Part shown: piece after piece, positions 25,694-34,080 of the stretch
How positions within the stretch are numbered: position 1 is the first letter of the stretch
Layout of the letters: each line of letters starts with the position of its first letter
Notes under the pieces: generated by a model
Told to the model about the DNA's origin: nothing
Databases searched by the model: none
Seen by the model: the letters and a program-made list of their open reading frames with translations, nothing else
Source: Streptomyces durocortorensis
Lineage (GTDB): Bacteria; Actinomycetota; Actinomycetes; Streptomycetales; Streptomycetaceae
Length of the DNA: 64,000 nucleotides
Assembly (NCBI RefSeq): GCF_031760065.1
Contig: NZ_CP134500.1
Span: 4,836,001-4,900,000, forward strand
Reading direction: 5' to 3'
Program-made: the position numbers and the translations under genes

Positions 25694-27031
25694 ATGAGCC
25701 TGCGGGCACGCATCACCGCTCCGGAGGAGCAGGGCGGGGCGCGGGAGGACGGCCACCTGGTGGCCACCTACCGGGCCAAGCTGCTGGAGGAGATCGACCT
25801 CGCGGAGATGTCCTCGCTGGCCGCCGCCGACCGGCGGGCCCGGCTGGAACGCGTCCTCGGCCACATCATCAGCCGCGAGGGCCCGGTGCTCTCCACCGTG
25901 GAACGCTCCCAGCTGATCCGCCGCGTCGTGGACGAGGCGCTCGGTCTCGGCATCCTGGAACCGCTCCTGGAGGACGCGTCCATCACCGAGATCATGGTCA
26001 ACGGCCCCGACCAGATCTTCGTCGAACGCAATGGCAGGGTCGAACAGCTCCCGATGCGCTTCGGCTCCCACGAGCAGCTGATGCAGACCATCGAGCGGAT
26101 CGTGTCGACCGTCAACCGCCGCGTCGACGAGTCGAATCCGATGGTCGACGCGCGCCTGCCCAGCGGTGAACGTGTCAACGTCATCATCCCGCCGCTGTCG
26201 CTGACCGGCGCGACGCTCACCATCCGACGCTTCCCGCGCTCCTTCACGCTCCAGGAGATGATCGGCTTCGGTTCGCTGGACGAACAGATGCTGGTCCTGC
26301 TCGCCGGTCTCGTACAGGCCAAGCTCAACGTCATCGTCTCGGGCGCCACCGGCACCGGCAAGACGACCCTCCTCAACGCGCTCTCCGGGCTGATCCCCAA
26401 CTCCGAGCGCATCGTCACCATCGAGGACTCCGCGGAGCTCCAGCTCCAGCAGAGCCACGTCATCCGGCTGGAGTCCCGCCCGGCGAACGTCGAGGGCAAG
26501 GGCCAGATCACCATCCGCGACCTGGTCCGCAACTCCCTGCGTATGCGCCCCGACCGCATCGTCGTCGGTGAGGTCCGCGGCGGAGAGTCCCTCGACATGC
26601 TCCAGGCGATGTCCACCGGCCACGACGGTTCGCTGGCCACCGTCCACGCCAACAGCGCCGAGGACGCGTTGATGCGGCTCCAGACCCTCGCCTCCATGTC
26701 GGAGGTCGAGATCCCCTTCGAGGCGCTGCACGACCAGATCAACAGCGCCGTCGACGTGATCGTCCAGCTCACCCGGCACGCCGACGGGGCCAGGAAGATC
26801 ACTGAGATCGCCGTACTGGACTCGCACGGCCGCGACCCGTACCGCATCGTCACGGTCGCACGGTTCAACGCCCGGCCGATGGCCCCGGACGGCCGGGTCC
26901 ACGGAGATTTCCAGTACCTCCCGCTGCCCCGCAAGATCGCCGACCGCCTCTACATGGCGAGCCAGCCCATCCCGCAGGCGTTCGGCGTCGCCGAGAGCGT
27001 CGGACAACTCGCCACCCGAGAGGCCAACTAG
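25694..27031 (+). CDS. cpaF: CpaF/TadA secretion ATPase of the Tad pilus
   Basis: 445 residues. The N-terminal domain (ITEIMVNGPDQIFVERNGR) is typical of CpaF. Walker A is GATGTGKTT with the lysine at residue 223; the Asp box is IVTIEDSAELQL and Walker B is DRIVVGEVRGGE, followed by the His box GSLATVHANSAEDAL. It is the hexameric ATPase that powers pilin polymerisation at the inner face of the membrane. GAGGAG lies upstream of the ATG at 25694, 71 bases after tadE. Confidence 0.96.
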   Translation: MSLRARITAPEEQGGAREDGHLVATYRAKLLEEIDLAEMSSLAAADRRARLERVLGHIISREGPVLSTVERSQLIRRVVDEALGLGILEPLLEDASITEIMVNGPDQIFVERNGRVEQLPMRFGSHEQLMQTIERIVSTVNRRVDESNPMVDARLPSGERVNVIIPPLSLTGATLTIRRFPRSFTLQEMIGFGSLDEQMLVLLAGLVQAKLNVIVSGATGTGKTTLLNALSGLIPNSERIVTIEDSAELQLQQSHVIRLESRPANVEGKGQITIRDLVRNSLRMRPDRIVVGEVRGGESLDMLQAMSTGHDGSLATVHANSAEDALMRLQTLASMSEVEIPFEALHDQINSAVDVIVQLTRHADGARKITEIAVLDSHGRDPYRIVTVARFNARPMAPDGRVHGDFQYLPLPRKIADRLYMASQPIPQAFGVAESVGQLATREAN

Positions 27032-27041
27032 GTACCGAGCC

Positions 27042-27986
27042 ATGGACAACGCCAACCTCCCCCTGATCACCGTCGGCGTCACGCTGGTGGCCTGTGTGCT
27101 CGGCGTGATGGGCCTGTACGCCTACTCCGGCGGCAAGGCCGACCGCGACGCCCTCGTCGAACGCCTCTCCCACGTCGGGCAGCTCCCCGAGTCCGGCCGG
27201 GTCCGCCGCTTCAAGGGCCTGGACCGCAGGCTGCGCGGCACCGTGCTCGGCCGGAAGCTGGAGCTGAAGCTCGCCGCGACCGGCATGGAGCTCACCCCCG
27301 GCGAATTCCTCGTCTACGCGCTCGTTGCGATGGCGGGCCTGTGGATGATCGCCTCCGCCATGCTCGCCGCGTTCTTCGGCCCGGTCGCCGCCCTGATCGG
27401 CCTCTGGGGCACCAACGCCTTCCTCAACTGGCAGCGGGCCAAGCGCACCGAGCGCTTCATCAACCAGCTCCCTGAGCTCTCCCGGATCCTCGCCAACGCC
27501 ACCCAGGCCGGCCTGGCTCTGCGCACCGCGCTCTCCATGGCCGCCGAGGAGCTGGAGGACCCGGCGGGCGAGGAACTGGCCAGAGTGGCACGGCGTCTGG
27601 CGGTCGGCGAGCCTCTGGAGAACGCCCTGGGCGAACTGACCGACCGCCTTCCCTCCCGCGAACTAGTCGTCCTCGTAACGACGTTGGTGCTCTCCAACCG
27701 GGCGGGCGGTACGGTCGTCAGCTCGCTGCGCAACCTCACCGAGACCCTGGAGGAGCGCAAGGAGACCCGCCGCGAGGTCAAGACCCAGCTCTCCCAGGTC
27801 ACGGTCACCGCCTACGCCGTACCGGCCTTCGGTATCGGCGCGATGCTCCTGATGAACGCGGTCATGCCCGGCGCGCTGGACCGGATGACGGGCGCCTTCA
27901 TCGGCCAGGCGGCGGTCGTCGTCGCCATCGCCCTGTACGCCATCGGGTTCGTGGTGATCCGCCGCCTGTCGCGTATCGACGTCTGA
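27042..27986 (+). CDS. tadB: Tad pilus inner-membrane protein TadB
   Basis: 314 residues. One N-terminal membrane helix, a cytoplasmic stretch, a central helix pair (LVYALVAMAGLWMIASAMLAAFFGPVAALIGLWG), then the T2SSF domain (LPELSRILANATQAGLALRTALSMAAEELEDPAGEELARVARRLAVGEPLENAL) and two C-terminal helices. TadB and TadC form the membrane platform on which the CpaF ATPase acts. It starts 10 bases after cpaF. Confidence 0.93.
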   Translation: MDNANLPLITVGVTLVACVLGVMGLYAYSGGKADRDALVERLSHVGQLPESGRVRRFKGLDRRLRGTVLGRKLELKLAATGMELTPGEFLVYALVAMAGLWMIASAMLAAFFGPVAALIGLWGTNAFLNWQRAKRTERFINQLPELSRILANATQAGLALRTALSMAAEELEDPAGEELARVARRLAVGEPLENALGELTDRLPSRELVVLVTTLVLSNRAGGTVVSSLRNLTETLEERKETRREVKTQLSQVTVTAYAVPAFGIGAMLLMNAVMPGALDRMTGAFIGQAAVVVAIALYAIGFVVIRRLSRIDV

Positions 27987-28015
27987 CGTCAGGAAGAGAG
28001 AGGGGAAGGACGGAC

Positions 28016-28903
28016 ATGGATCTGCTGCTGGCTCTGGTCGTCGGCCTCGCCGTGTACGGGGCCATCCACGGCATCCGGATGTACCGGGCCGACGCCAAGC
28101 TCCCCGGCGACCTCGCCGTAGCCCTCGAATCCGGGGCCACCCGCACCAGCGCGGTCGGCTCGGGCATCGACCGCCTGGGCATCCGCTGGGCCCCCATGGT
28201 GCTGCGGATGATGGGCCCCAAGGCCGTGAACAAGAAGCGCCGCCAGATCGACCTGGCGGGCAACCCCGGCGGCCTCACCATCGACCGTTACGCGGCCCGC
28301 CGGGCGGTCTACGGGGCGCTGGGCCTCCTCGGCGCGTTCTCGATGCTCCTGCGCGGCCAGCTGTTCCTGGCCCTCCTGATGATCGCCTTCGGCCTGTTCT
28401 GGGTGGAGGCCGGGATCTGGTCGGCGATCCGGGTGCGCCGCGAGCACATCGAACGCACCCTGCCGGACTTCCTCGACGTGCTGGCCGTCGTCGTCTCCGC
28501 CGGGCTCGGCTTCCGGCAGGCGCTGGACCGGGTCGCGGAGAAGTACGAAGGCCCGTGGTCCGACGAACTACGCATCACCCTGCGGCAGATGGACATGGGC
28601 GTCAGTCGCCGCCAGGCCTTCGAGGAGCTGCGCAGACGCAACGACTCCGAGCAGGTCGCCATGTTCGTCACCACACTCCAGCAGGGCGAGGAACTGGGCG
28701 CGCCGATCGTCGAGACGCTCATCCAGATCGCCAACGACATGCGCCGCACGGACGCCCAGAACGCCCGCCGCAAGGCGGCCAAGGCGGTCCCGAAGGCGAC
28801 GTTCGCGGTGACGTCGTTCCTGCTCCCCGGCACGCTCGTGCTCCTCACGGTCGGATTCGTGTACGGGGCGGATGTCGACTTCGCATTTATCACGGGCGGC
28901 TGA
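28016..28903 (+). CDS. tadC: Tad pilus inner-membrane protein TadC
   Basis: 295 residues with the same layout as TadB: membrane helices at the N-terminus and centre, and a T2SSF domain (LPDFLDVLAVVVSAGLGFRQALDRVAEKYEGPWSDELRITLRQMDMGVSRRQAFEEL) with terminal helices. GGGGAAGGA precedes the ATG by a good distance. A short gap of 149 bases follows before the histidine kinase gene. Confidence 0.93.
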   Translation: MDLLLALVVGLAVYGAIHGIRMYRADAKLPGDLAVALESGATRTSAVGSGIDRLGIRWAPMVLRMMGPKAVNKKRRQIDLAGNPGGLTIDRYAARRAVYGALGLLGAFSMLLRGQLFLALLMIAFGLFWVEAGIWSAIRVRREHIERTLPDFLDVLAVVVSAGLGFRQALDRVAEKYEGPWSDELRITLRQMDMGVSRRQAFEELRRRNDSEQVAMFVTTLQQGEELGAPIVETLIQIANDMRRTDAQNARRKAAKAVPKATFAVTSFLLPGTLVLLTVGFVYGADVDFAFITGG

Positions 28904-28904
28904 C

Positions 28905-29045
28905 ATGAACGACGGGCGGGATGGGGACGCAACCTCTGCGCCCCGGAGCGCTCTTCGAGCGACGGATGTGCGGGATGTCCGAGATCCATGGCACATGCGG
29001 GATGTGCGGGATGTAGGGGTCGTGCGGGGCACGGGACGGAGGTGA
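28905..29045 (+). CDS. Possible 46-codon ORF with RDVRDV repeats between tadC and the kinase gene
   Basis: ATG 28905 overlaps the region of the tadC stop and reads 46 codons to TGA 29043. The peptide is basic/acidic with DVRDVRDP and MRDVRDVG repeats, from GCGGGATGT repeats in the DNA. No ribosome-binding site is seen. It may simply be repetitive spacer. Confidence 0.2.
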   Translation: MNDGRDGDATSAPRSALRATDVRDVRDPWHMRDVRDVGVVRGTGRR

Positions 29046-29052
29046 CAGGCAC

Positions 29053-30447
29053 ATGGCATACCAGCTGAGCAGCGCCCAGCCCGGACTGAGCGCGGAACTG
29101 ATCCGCGTACACACCGGCACCCCGGCCCGCCCGGCCTTCGCCATCCAGGTCAACGCGCTCCAGGCGATGTGCCGCCAGGTCTTCGGCTTCCGCCTGGCGA
29201 TGATCGCGATAGCGACCCCGTACGCCATCGGCCACACCGCGCCCGGTCTGCCCACCTGGTTCATTGGCACGGCGATCCTGGTCACCTTCATGGGCTCGTA
29301 CCTCCTGTTCCGGGACTGGGAGCGCTTCGGCCCGTTCCTCCTGCGCCGCCCCTGGCTGCTCGCCGTCGACGTGTTCTTCGGCGCCCTGCTGCTGGTCACG
29401 GCGACCCCCGAGTCGACCCTCGCGTACGTCACCGTCTGCACCCCGCTGCTGGCGGGCCTGATCCAGGGCTGGCGGGGCGCGGCGGTCTTCGCGGCGCTCC
29501 AGGTGGTGATCGTCTTCGGCGTGTACGCGAGCGTCCCGAAGCTGGAGGGCGACGGCGCGACGGCCCTTCTGCTGCCCGGCTTCTGCGTACTGGCCGGGGC
29601 GGTCGGGGTCACCCTGCGCAACCTGCTCCTGCGTTTCGGGACGGCCACGCAGGCGCTCACCGAGACCCGGGCGCGGCTGGCGGTGAACGAGGCGGTGGAG
29701 GGCGAACGCACCCGCCTGGCAAGGGAGATGCACGACTCGGTCGCCAAGACCCTGCACGGCCTGGCGCTGGCCGCCGACGGCCTGGCGGGCTCGGCGGACC
29801 GCATGGACCCGCCCACCGTGAAACTCCAGGCGGAACTGGTGGCCCGAGCCGCGCGAAGGGCCGCGGCCGAATCGAGGGAACTCCTGACGGACCTGCGCCG
29901 GGAACAGGGCCTGGAGGGCGGCGTGGACATCGTCGCCGAACTGGCCGCCCAGGCCGAGGACTTCACTGAGCGCCATCCGGTAACGGCCACCTTCCGCCGC
30001 CTGTCCGAGGAGATCCCGGTCCCCCCGGTCCCGCAGGCGGTCGCCCGGCAACTCCTCACCGTCGCCTCCGAGGCCCTGGAGAACGCCCACCGCCACGCGG
30101 GCCCGACGTACCTGATCGTCCTCGCGGGCGTGAAGGGCGATGTGTTCCGCATCAGCGTGTACGACGACGGCAGGGGCCTCCCCGCCGGTACGACTCTGGA
30201 AGGGCTGCGCCGGGCGGGTCACTTCGGCCTGGTCGGCATGGTCGAGAGGGCCGCGTCGATCGGGGCCCGCATCAGGATCGGCCGGGGAAAGGCGGAGAAG
30301 GGCACGGAGGTGCGCCTGGAACTGCCGTTGGCGGCTTTGTGGGGGCGCGAAGGAACACCCCACCCAAGCCGACCGCACCGAAGCCGACCTCACCCCAACC
30401 CGGTCCGGCTCGACCGAAGCCACCCGCCATCAGCAAACACCCAGTAA
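29053..30447 (+). CDS. NarL-type membrane sensor histidine kinase within the Tad cluster
   Basis: 464 residues. Five or six membrane helices in the first 200 residues lack a large sensor domain. HisKA_3 follows (RTRLAREMHDSVAKTLHGLAL, phospho-acceptor His at about 227), then HATPase (SEALENAHRHAGPTYLIV, VYDDGRGLPAG, GHFGLVGMVERA). The last 30 residues are a low-complexity Pro/His/Arg/Ser tail. GGAGGTGACAGGCAC supplies the ribosome-binding site. Its partner is the next gene. Placement between tadC and flp suggests it controls pilin expression. Confidence 0.92.
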   Translation: MAYQLSSAQPGLSAELIRVHTGTPARPAFAIQVNALQAMCRQVFGFRLAMIAIATPYAIGHTAPGLPTWFIGTAILVTFMGSYLLFRDWERFGPFLLRRPWLLAVDVFFGALLLVTATPESTLAYVTVCTPLLAGLIQGWRGAAVFAALQVVIVFGVYASVPKLEGDGATALLLPGFCVLAGAVGVTLRNLLLRFGTATQALTETRARLAVNEAVEGERTRLAREMHDSVAKTLHGLALAADGLAGSADRMDPPTVKLQAELVARAARRAAAESRELLTDLRREQGLEGGVDIVAELAAQAEDFTERHPVTATFRRLSEEIPVPPVPQAVARQLLTVASEALENAHRHAGPTYLIVLAGVKGDVFRISVYDDGRGLPAGTTLEGLRRAGHFGLVGMVERAASIGARIRIGRGKAEKGTEVRLELPLAALWGREGTPHPSRPHRSRPHPNPVRLDRSHPPSANTQ

Positions 30448-30503
30448 CACGCCCATAACCCCCACAGCCCCTATAACTTCCAACCCTGAGAGGAGGTCGC
30501 AGC

Positions 30504-31532
30504 ATGCCGGACGATGTCTCCCCCGCGACGAGTGGCTACGGAGCGGTGGGCCACCCCCACGGGGCGGTGGCCCACCCCCACGTTTCCCAGCACACCTCGT
30601 CGCACATCCCGCTCGCGTCGGACCCCGGCCCCGCGGGCCACCCTGACCGCCGCACCCCCCAGCACTCTGCGATCAACCCCGCGCCCCCCGTCTCCTCCGG
30701 CTTTCCCTCCGGACCCACCGCACCGGAGGCCGAGCGGCTCCGGGTGGTGGTCGCGGACGACAATCCGGTGGTCCGGGCGGGGCTGGGCGTCCTGCTGTCG
30801 GGCCGGGCGGACATCCAGGTGGTCGCGGAGGCGGCGGACGGCCGAGAGGCGTACGAGAAGACCCTCGAACACCGCCCCGACGTGGTCCTGCTGGACGTCC
30901 GCATGCCCGGTGTGGACGGCATCTCGGCCCTGCCGCACCTGGTGGGCATCGCCCCCGTACTGATGCTGACGTACAGCAGGGAGAGCCAGATCGTCCACGA
31001 GGCCCTGCGGCTGGGGGCGGGCGGCTATCTGGTGCACGGTGAGTTCACGGCCGACCAGCTGGTCCAGGCGGTACGCGACACGAAGGACGGCCGCGCGAAC
31101 TTCACGGTCACCGCCGCTGACGCCCTCCTGGCCCACATGCGCCACGGCACGGCCCCGCACCGGGCACCCCTCCCCGAGGGCCTCGGCTCGGCACTGACGG
31201 CAACACCGCCCCCACCCCCTTCACGCCCGGCTGAACCTTCGGAAGGCCTTTCGCAACTGCAACCTGTTGTGGGACAGTCTTCGGTAAGCGGGGGGTCGGT
31301 GTCCGCCCCCAACAGGCAGCAGTACGGGCTGAGTTCGAGGGAGGTGGAGGTCATGGACCTGATTGCGTCCGGAATGAGCAATCAGCAGATCGCCGCCACC
31401 TGCTTCATCAGTGAGAAGACGGTCAAGAACCACATCAACCGCATCTTCACCAAGCTCCACAGCGCCACCCGCAGCGAGGCGATAGCCCACTGGCTCGGCA
31501 CAGCGCCGAGGACCCCGGGGCGGCAGCCATGA
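30504..31532 (+). CDS. LuxR/NarL-family response regulator with an atypical receiver
   Basis: 342 residues. A 75-residue Pro/His-rich extension precedes the receiver (LRVVVADDNPVVRAG, phospho-Asp in VVLLDVRMPGVDG, Thr in LMLTYSRES). The conserved receiver lysine (usually YLxK) is replaced: GGYLVHGEFTADQL. A 70-residue Gly/Pro/Ser linker leads to the LuxR HTH (LSSREVEVMDLIASGMSNQQIAATCFISEKTVKNH). Loss of the lysine usually alters phosphorylation-dependent switching. It lies 56 bases after the kinase gene and 213 before flp. Confidence 0.92.
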   Translation: MPDDVSPATSGYGAVGHPHGAVAHPHVSQHTSSHIPLASDPGPAGHPDRRTPQHSAINPAPPVSSGFPSGPTAPEAERLRVVVADDNPVVRAGLGVLLSGRADIQVVAEAADGREAYEKTLEHRPDVVLLDVRMPGVDGISALPHLVGIAPVLMLTYSRESQIVHEALRLGAGGYLVHGEFTADQLVQAVRDTKDGRANFTVTAADALLAHMRHGTAPHRAPLPEGLGSALTATPPPPPSRPAEPSEGLSQLQPVVGQSSVSGGSVSAPNRQQYGLSSREVEVMDLIASGMSNQQIAATCFISEKTVKNHINRIFTKLHSATRSEAIAHWLGTAPRTPGRQP

Positions 31533-31745
31533 GCGAGCGCACCCCCACGACGGCCCCCACGCGGGCCCAGGTGACCCTTTGGGCCCGTGAATGGGCCCAC
31601 GGACCCTCTGGCCGAACGGTGTTGGCCCCCTATGTTTCTCATGTCGCCAGCGAAACCGGCCAGGAGGAAGCCGGTACCGCGAACGACACCGCAGAAACGT
31701 GCGAGTCGGCCGGCAACCGGTCGGCCGAACCAGGAGGGGCACACC

Positions 31746-31976
31746 ATGTCGAACATCACCCTGAAGACCGCCGTCCGCGTCAACGGCTGGGCGAGCACCG
31801 CGGTCAGCAGCATCCAGAAGCGCGCGGCGGCGAAGGACCGGGGTCAGACGGCGTTCGAGTACCTGGGGATCATCCTGGTGGTCGTGGCGATCATCGGGGC
31901 GATCGTGGCGACGGGGATCGGCGGGGCGATCTCGGAGCGCATCAGCGGGCTGGTGGATTCCATCACGGCTCAGTGA
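31746..31976 (+). CDS. flp: Flp-family type IVb major pilin
   Basis: 76 residues. A basic leader ends KDRG, followed by QTAFEYLG and a hydrophobic helix (IILVVVAIIGAIVATGIGGA). This is the exact Flp cleavage pattern, G then Glu at +5 and Tyr at +6. The mature pilin would be about 43 residues, normal for Flp. AGGAGGGG lies upstream of the ATG. The gap before it contains GGGCCC inverted repeats and probably its own promoter, as major pilins usually need separate high expression. It overlaps the next gene as TGATG. Confidence 0.93.
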   Translation: MSNITLKTAVRVNGWASTAVSSIQKRAAAKDRGQTAFEYLGIILVVVAIIGAIVATGIGGAISERISGLVDSITAQ

Positions 31977-32584
31977 TGATCAGTCGTTCTCGCAACGACG
32001 AAGGGCAGGCCTTCCCCATCTACGTAGTGATGGTGGCGGGCCTGCTCTTCCTCGCGTTTGCCTTCTTTGCTGTCGGTAAGGCTTCCGCGTTGCGCAACGG
32101 CTCGCAGGGCGCTGCCGACGCCGCCGCACTCGCCGCCGCTCAGAGCGCACGTGACGATCTCGGGACGGGGTTCTATGCCTCGCTTCCCGCCAACACGCTG
32201 GACCTCTTCCTGGGTGCGCCCTTCGCTCCGCGCTGCGACGAGGCGGGGCGGCTGGCCGACATCAATGGGACCGACCTGCGTTCCTGCATCCCGGCCTACG
32301 GCTACCTGCGTGACCGGATCACGGTCGATGTCGAGGGCCGTAGACCGGTGGACTCGTCGGTGCTGCCCGGCTCGGAGAGCAAGTTCGCCAAGGCCAAGGC
32401 CACCGCACTCATCGAGTTCCGTTGCCCTCGCCCGAAAGCCGTGGACCTCAACAGCGACGGAGTCCAGGACCTCTTCATCTTCACGTGCCGGAACGGCGAG
32501 GTCCTTGAGATCGCGCCGGGCAGCCCTCCCCCGTGGGAGAGCGTGAGCAGAACCCTCTTTGATGTGCGGTTGGTCGACCAGTGA
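31976..32584 (+). CDS. tadG: TadG-like pilus assembly protein
   Basis: 202 residues starting at the ATG that overlaps the flp stop. The N-terminal DEGQAFPIYVVMVAGLLFLAFAFFAVGKA and GSQGAADAAALAAAQ form the TadE/TadG-type membrane start with the usual Ala-rich segment. The extracytoplasmic part has two likely Cys pairs (CDEAGRLADINGTDLRSC; RCPRPKA, FTCRNGE). TadG proteins are minor pilus components. It is translationally coupled to the major pilin. Confidence 0.85.
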   Translation: MISRSRNDEGQAFPIYVVMVAGLLFLAFAFFAVGKASALRNGSQGAADAAALAAAQSARDDLGTGFYASLPANTLDLFLGAPFAPRCDEAGRLADINGTDLRSCIPAYGYLRDRITVDVEGRRPVDSSVLPGSESKFAKAKATALIEFRCPRPKAVDLNSDGVQDLFIFTCRNGEVLEIAPGSPPPWESVSRTLFDVRLVDQ

Positions 32585-32613
32585 CAGCGATCCATGAGTA
32601 GAGGAATCCGAAC

Positions 32614-33237
32614 ATGAGCATTCGGCACACCACGACAGGCCGAAGGGCGCTGGCGGCTGCCGCTCTGGCAGCCGTCTTCAGCCTGGCCCTCACCGGCTGC
32701 GGTGACGACGGCGGCGGCAGCGACGAGGCCAAGCAGGGTACCGAGAACTCTGCGAAGCCTCCGGCGCCCACCAGTTTGTTTACGGAAGAGAAGGGCGAGC
32801 AGCAGCCGGACACCGCCGCAGGCGAGAACGTGGACCCGAATGCGAAGCTGGCGGAGATCCGTGGCGACGGTCTTCTGCTGACCGTCCATCAGGCAAAGCG
32901 TGACTCCGGAGGGTTCGTCACCATCCAGGCGTCGATCAAGAACGAAGGCACACAGTCCAAGAACACGACTGCGTGGGCGGGCACGGAGACCGCTCTCCTG
33001 GCGAAGAACCCGAACTCGGTCGCTGGAGCGACCCTCGTCGACAAGGTCGGCAAGAAGCGTTACTACATCCTGCGCGACACTGAGAACCGCTGCCTGTGCA
33101 CGACCGGCATCCCGCCCCTCCTGGCCGGGAAGACCACCTCCGTGTTCATGCAGTTCCCGGCACCGCCGGAGACGACGACGGAGGTCGACTTCACACTTCC
33201 GACCTTCGCGACCACCTCGGTAAAGATCTCCGGGTGA
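32614..33237 (+). CDS. Lipoprotein of the Tad cluster
   Basis: 207 residues. The signal peptide ends in a lipobox LTGC (Cys about residue 29), so the mature protein is lipid-anchored outside the membrane. A Gly/Asp/Glu-rich linker leads to an immunoglobulin-like region (GLLLTVHQAKRDSGGFVTIQASIKNEGTQ ...). Such domains resemble DUF4352-type telokin-like extracellular folds, but the match is only by pattern. It is probably co-transcribed with tadG and ompA-like neighbours. Confidence 0.8.
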   Translation: MSIRHTTTGRRALAAAALAAVFSLALTGCGDDGGGSDEAKQGTENSAKPPAPTSLFTEEKGEQQPDTAAGENVDPNAKLAEIRGDGLLLTVHQAKRDSGGFVTIQASIKNEGTQSKNTTAWAGTETALLAKNPNSVAGATLVDKVGKKRYYILRDTENRCLCTTGIPPLLAGKTTSVFMQFPAPPETTTEVDFTLPTFATTSVKISG

Positions 33238-33245
33238 CGGCCGCC

Positions 33246-33887
33246 ATGACGCACACACGCACTCCAATGCGACCGCGCGGCCGGTCGGCGGCAACGCTCC
33301 TGGTCGTTGCGAGCCTCACGCTCTTCGGAACGACACCCGCCTTGGCCGATGACAGCCCCAGCGTTCCGCCGGGTACCGAGGCGCAGTCGGTCCCACCGGT
33401 GCAGGTCGATGCCAACGACCCCGACCTGAAGATGCCCGACGGCGGAACCCTCGGACCGGCCAAGGTCCTCGACATCGTCCAGGTAGTCGAAGACCTCGGT
33501 GGCGAGGAACGCCGTGAGGACAGCAACGCCGACATCAAGTTCGCCCTCCAGGCGGAAGTCCTCTTCGGCAAGGACAGCGCGAAGCTCGGCTCGGCCGCCA
33601 ACGCCCGGATCGCCGCCATCGCGGAGGAGATCAAGAAGCAGAACGCGACCAGGGTCCGCGTCTTCGGCTTCACCGACAACCTGGGTTCCTCGGCCCACGG
33701 CGACGTCCTCTCCAAGCAGCGTGCCGACGCCGTGCACAAGGTCCTGTCGAAGCAGCTCGGCTCCTCGATCACGTACGAGATCCGTGGCTACGGCGAGCAG
33801 TACCCGATTGCCAGCAACAGCAACGAGGAGGGCCGGAAGAAGAACCGCCGCGTGGAGGTCTCCTTCCCGCGCGGGGAGGGATCCTGA
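33246..33887 (+). CDS. Secreted OmpA-domain protein, end of the Tad cluster
   Basis: 213 residues from ATG 33246; GTG 33234, overlapping the previous stop, is an in-frame alternative. A Sec signal (SAATLLVVASLTLFGTTPALA) is followed by a short linker and a full OmpA C-terminal domain (EVLFGKDSAKLGSAANARIAAIAEEI, VRVFGFTDNLGSSAHGDVLSKQRADAV, EIRGYGEQYPIASNSNEEGRKKNRRVEV). The peptidoglycan-contacting Asp/Arg residues appear present. It may anchor or guide the pilus through the thick wall, a job done by secretin parts in diderms. Confidence 0.9.
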   Translation: MTHTRTPMRPRGRSAATLLVVASLTLFGTTPALADDSPSVPPGTEAQSVPPVQVDANDPDLKMPDGGTLGPAKVLDIVQVVEDLGGEERREDSNADIKFALQAEVLFGKDSAKLGSAANARIAAIAEEIKKQNATRVRVFGFTDNLGSSAHGDVLSKQRADAVHKVLSKQLGSSITYEIRGYGEQYPIASNSNEEGRKKNRRVEVSFPRGEGS

Positions 33888-34080
33888 CCTCTTCCCCCCC
33901 ACGTACGGCTGTGTGGGGCCGAGAGGCTCACTGTTCGGCGCACCCGTCATCGCTCACTGAGCGGTGGCGGGTACGTGCGTACTCGGCGGGGCGCGGCTCA
34001 TGGTGGAGGACCGGGATATCCATCCCGTTGTGTGAATCGCTGTTTCGTGCCCTGTCCCGGAGGCCTATACGTTCGGATTC

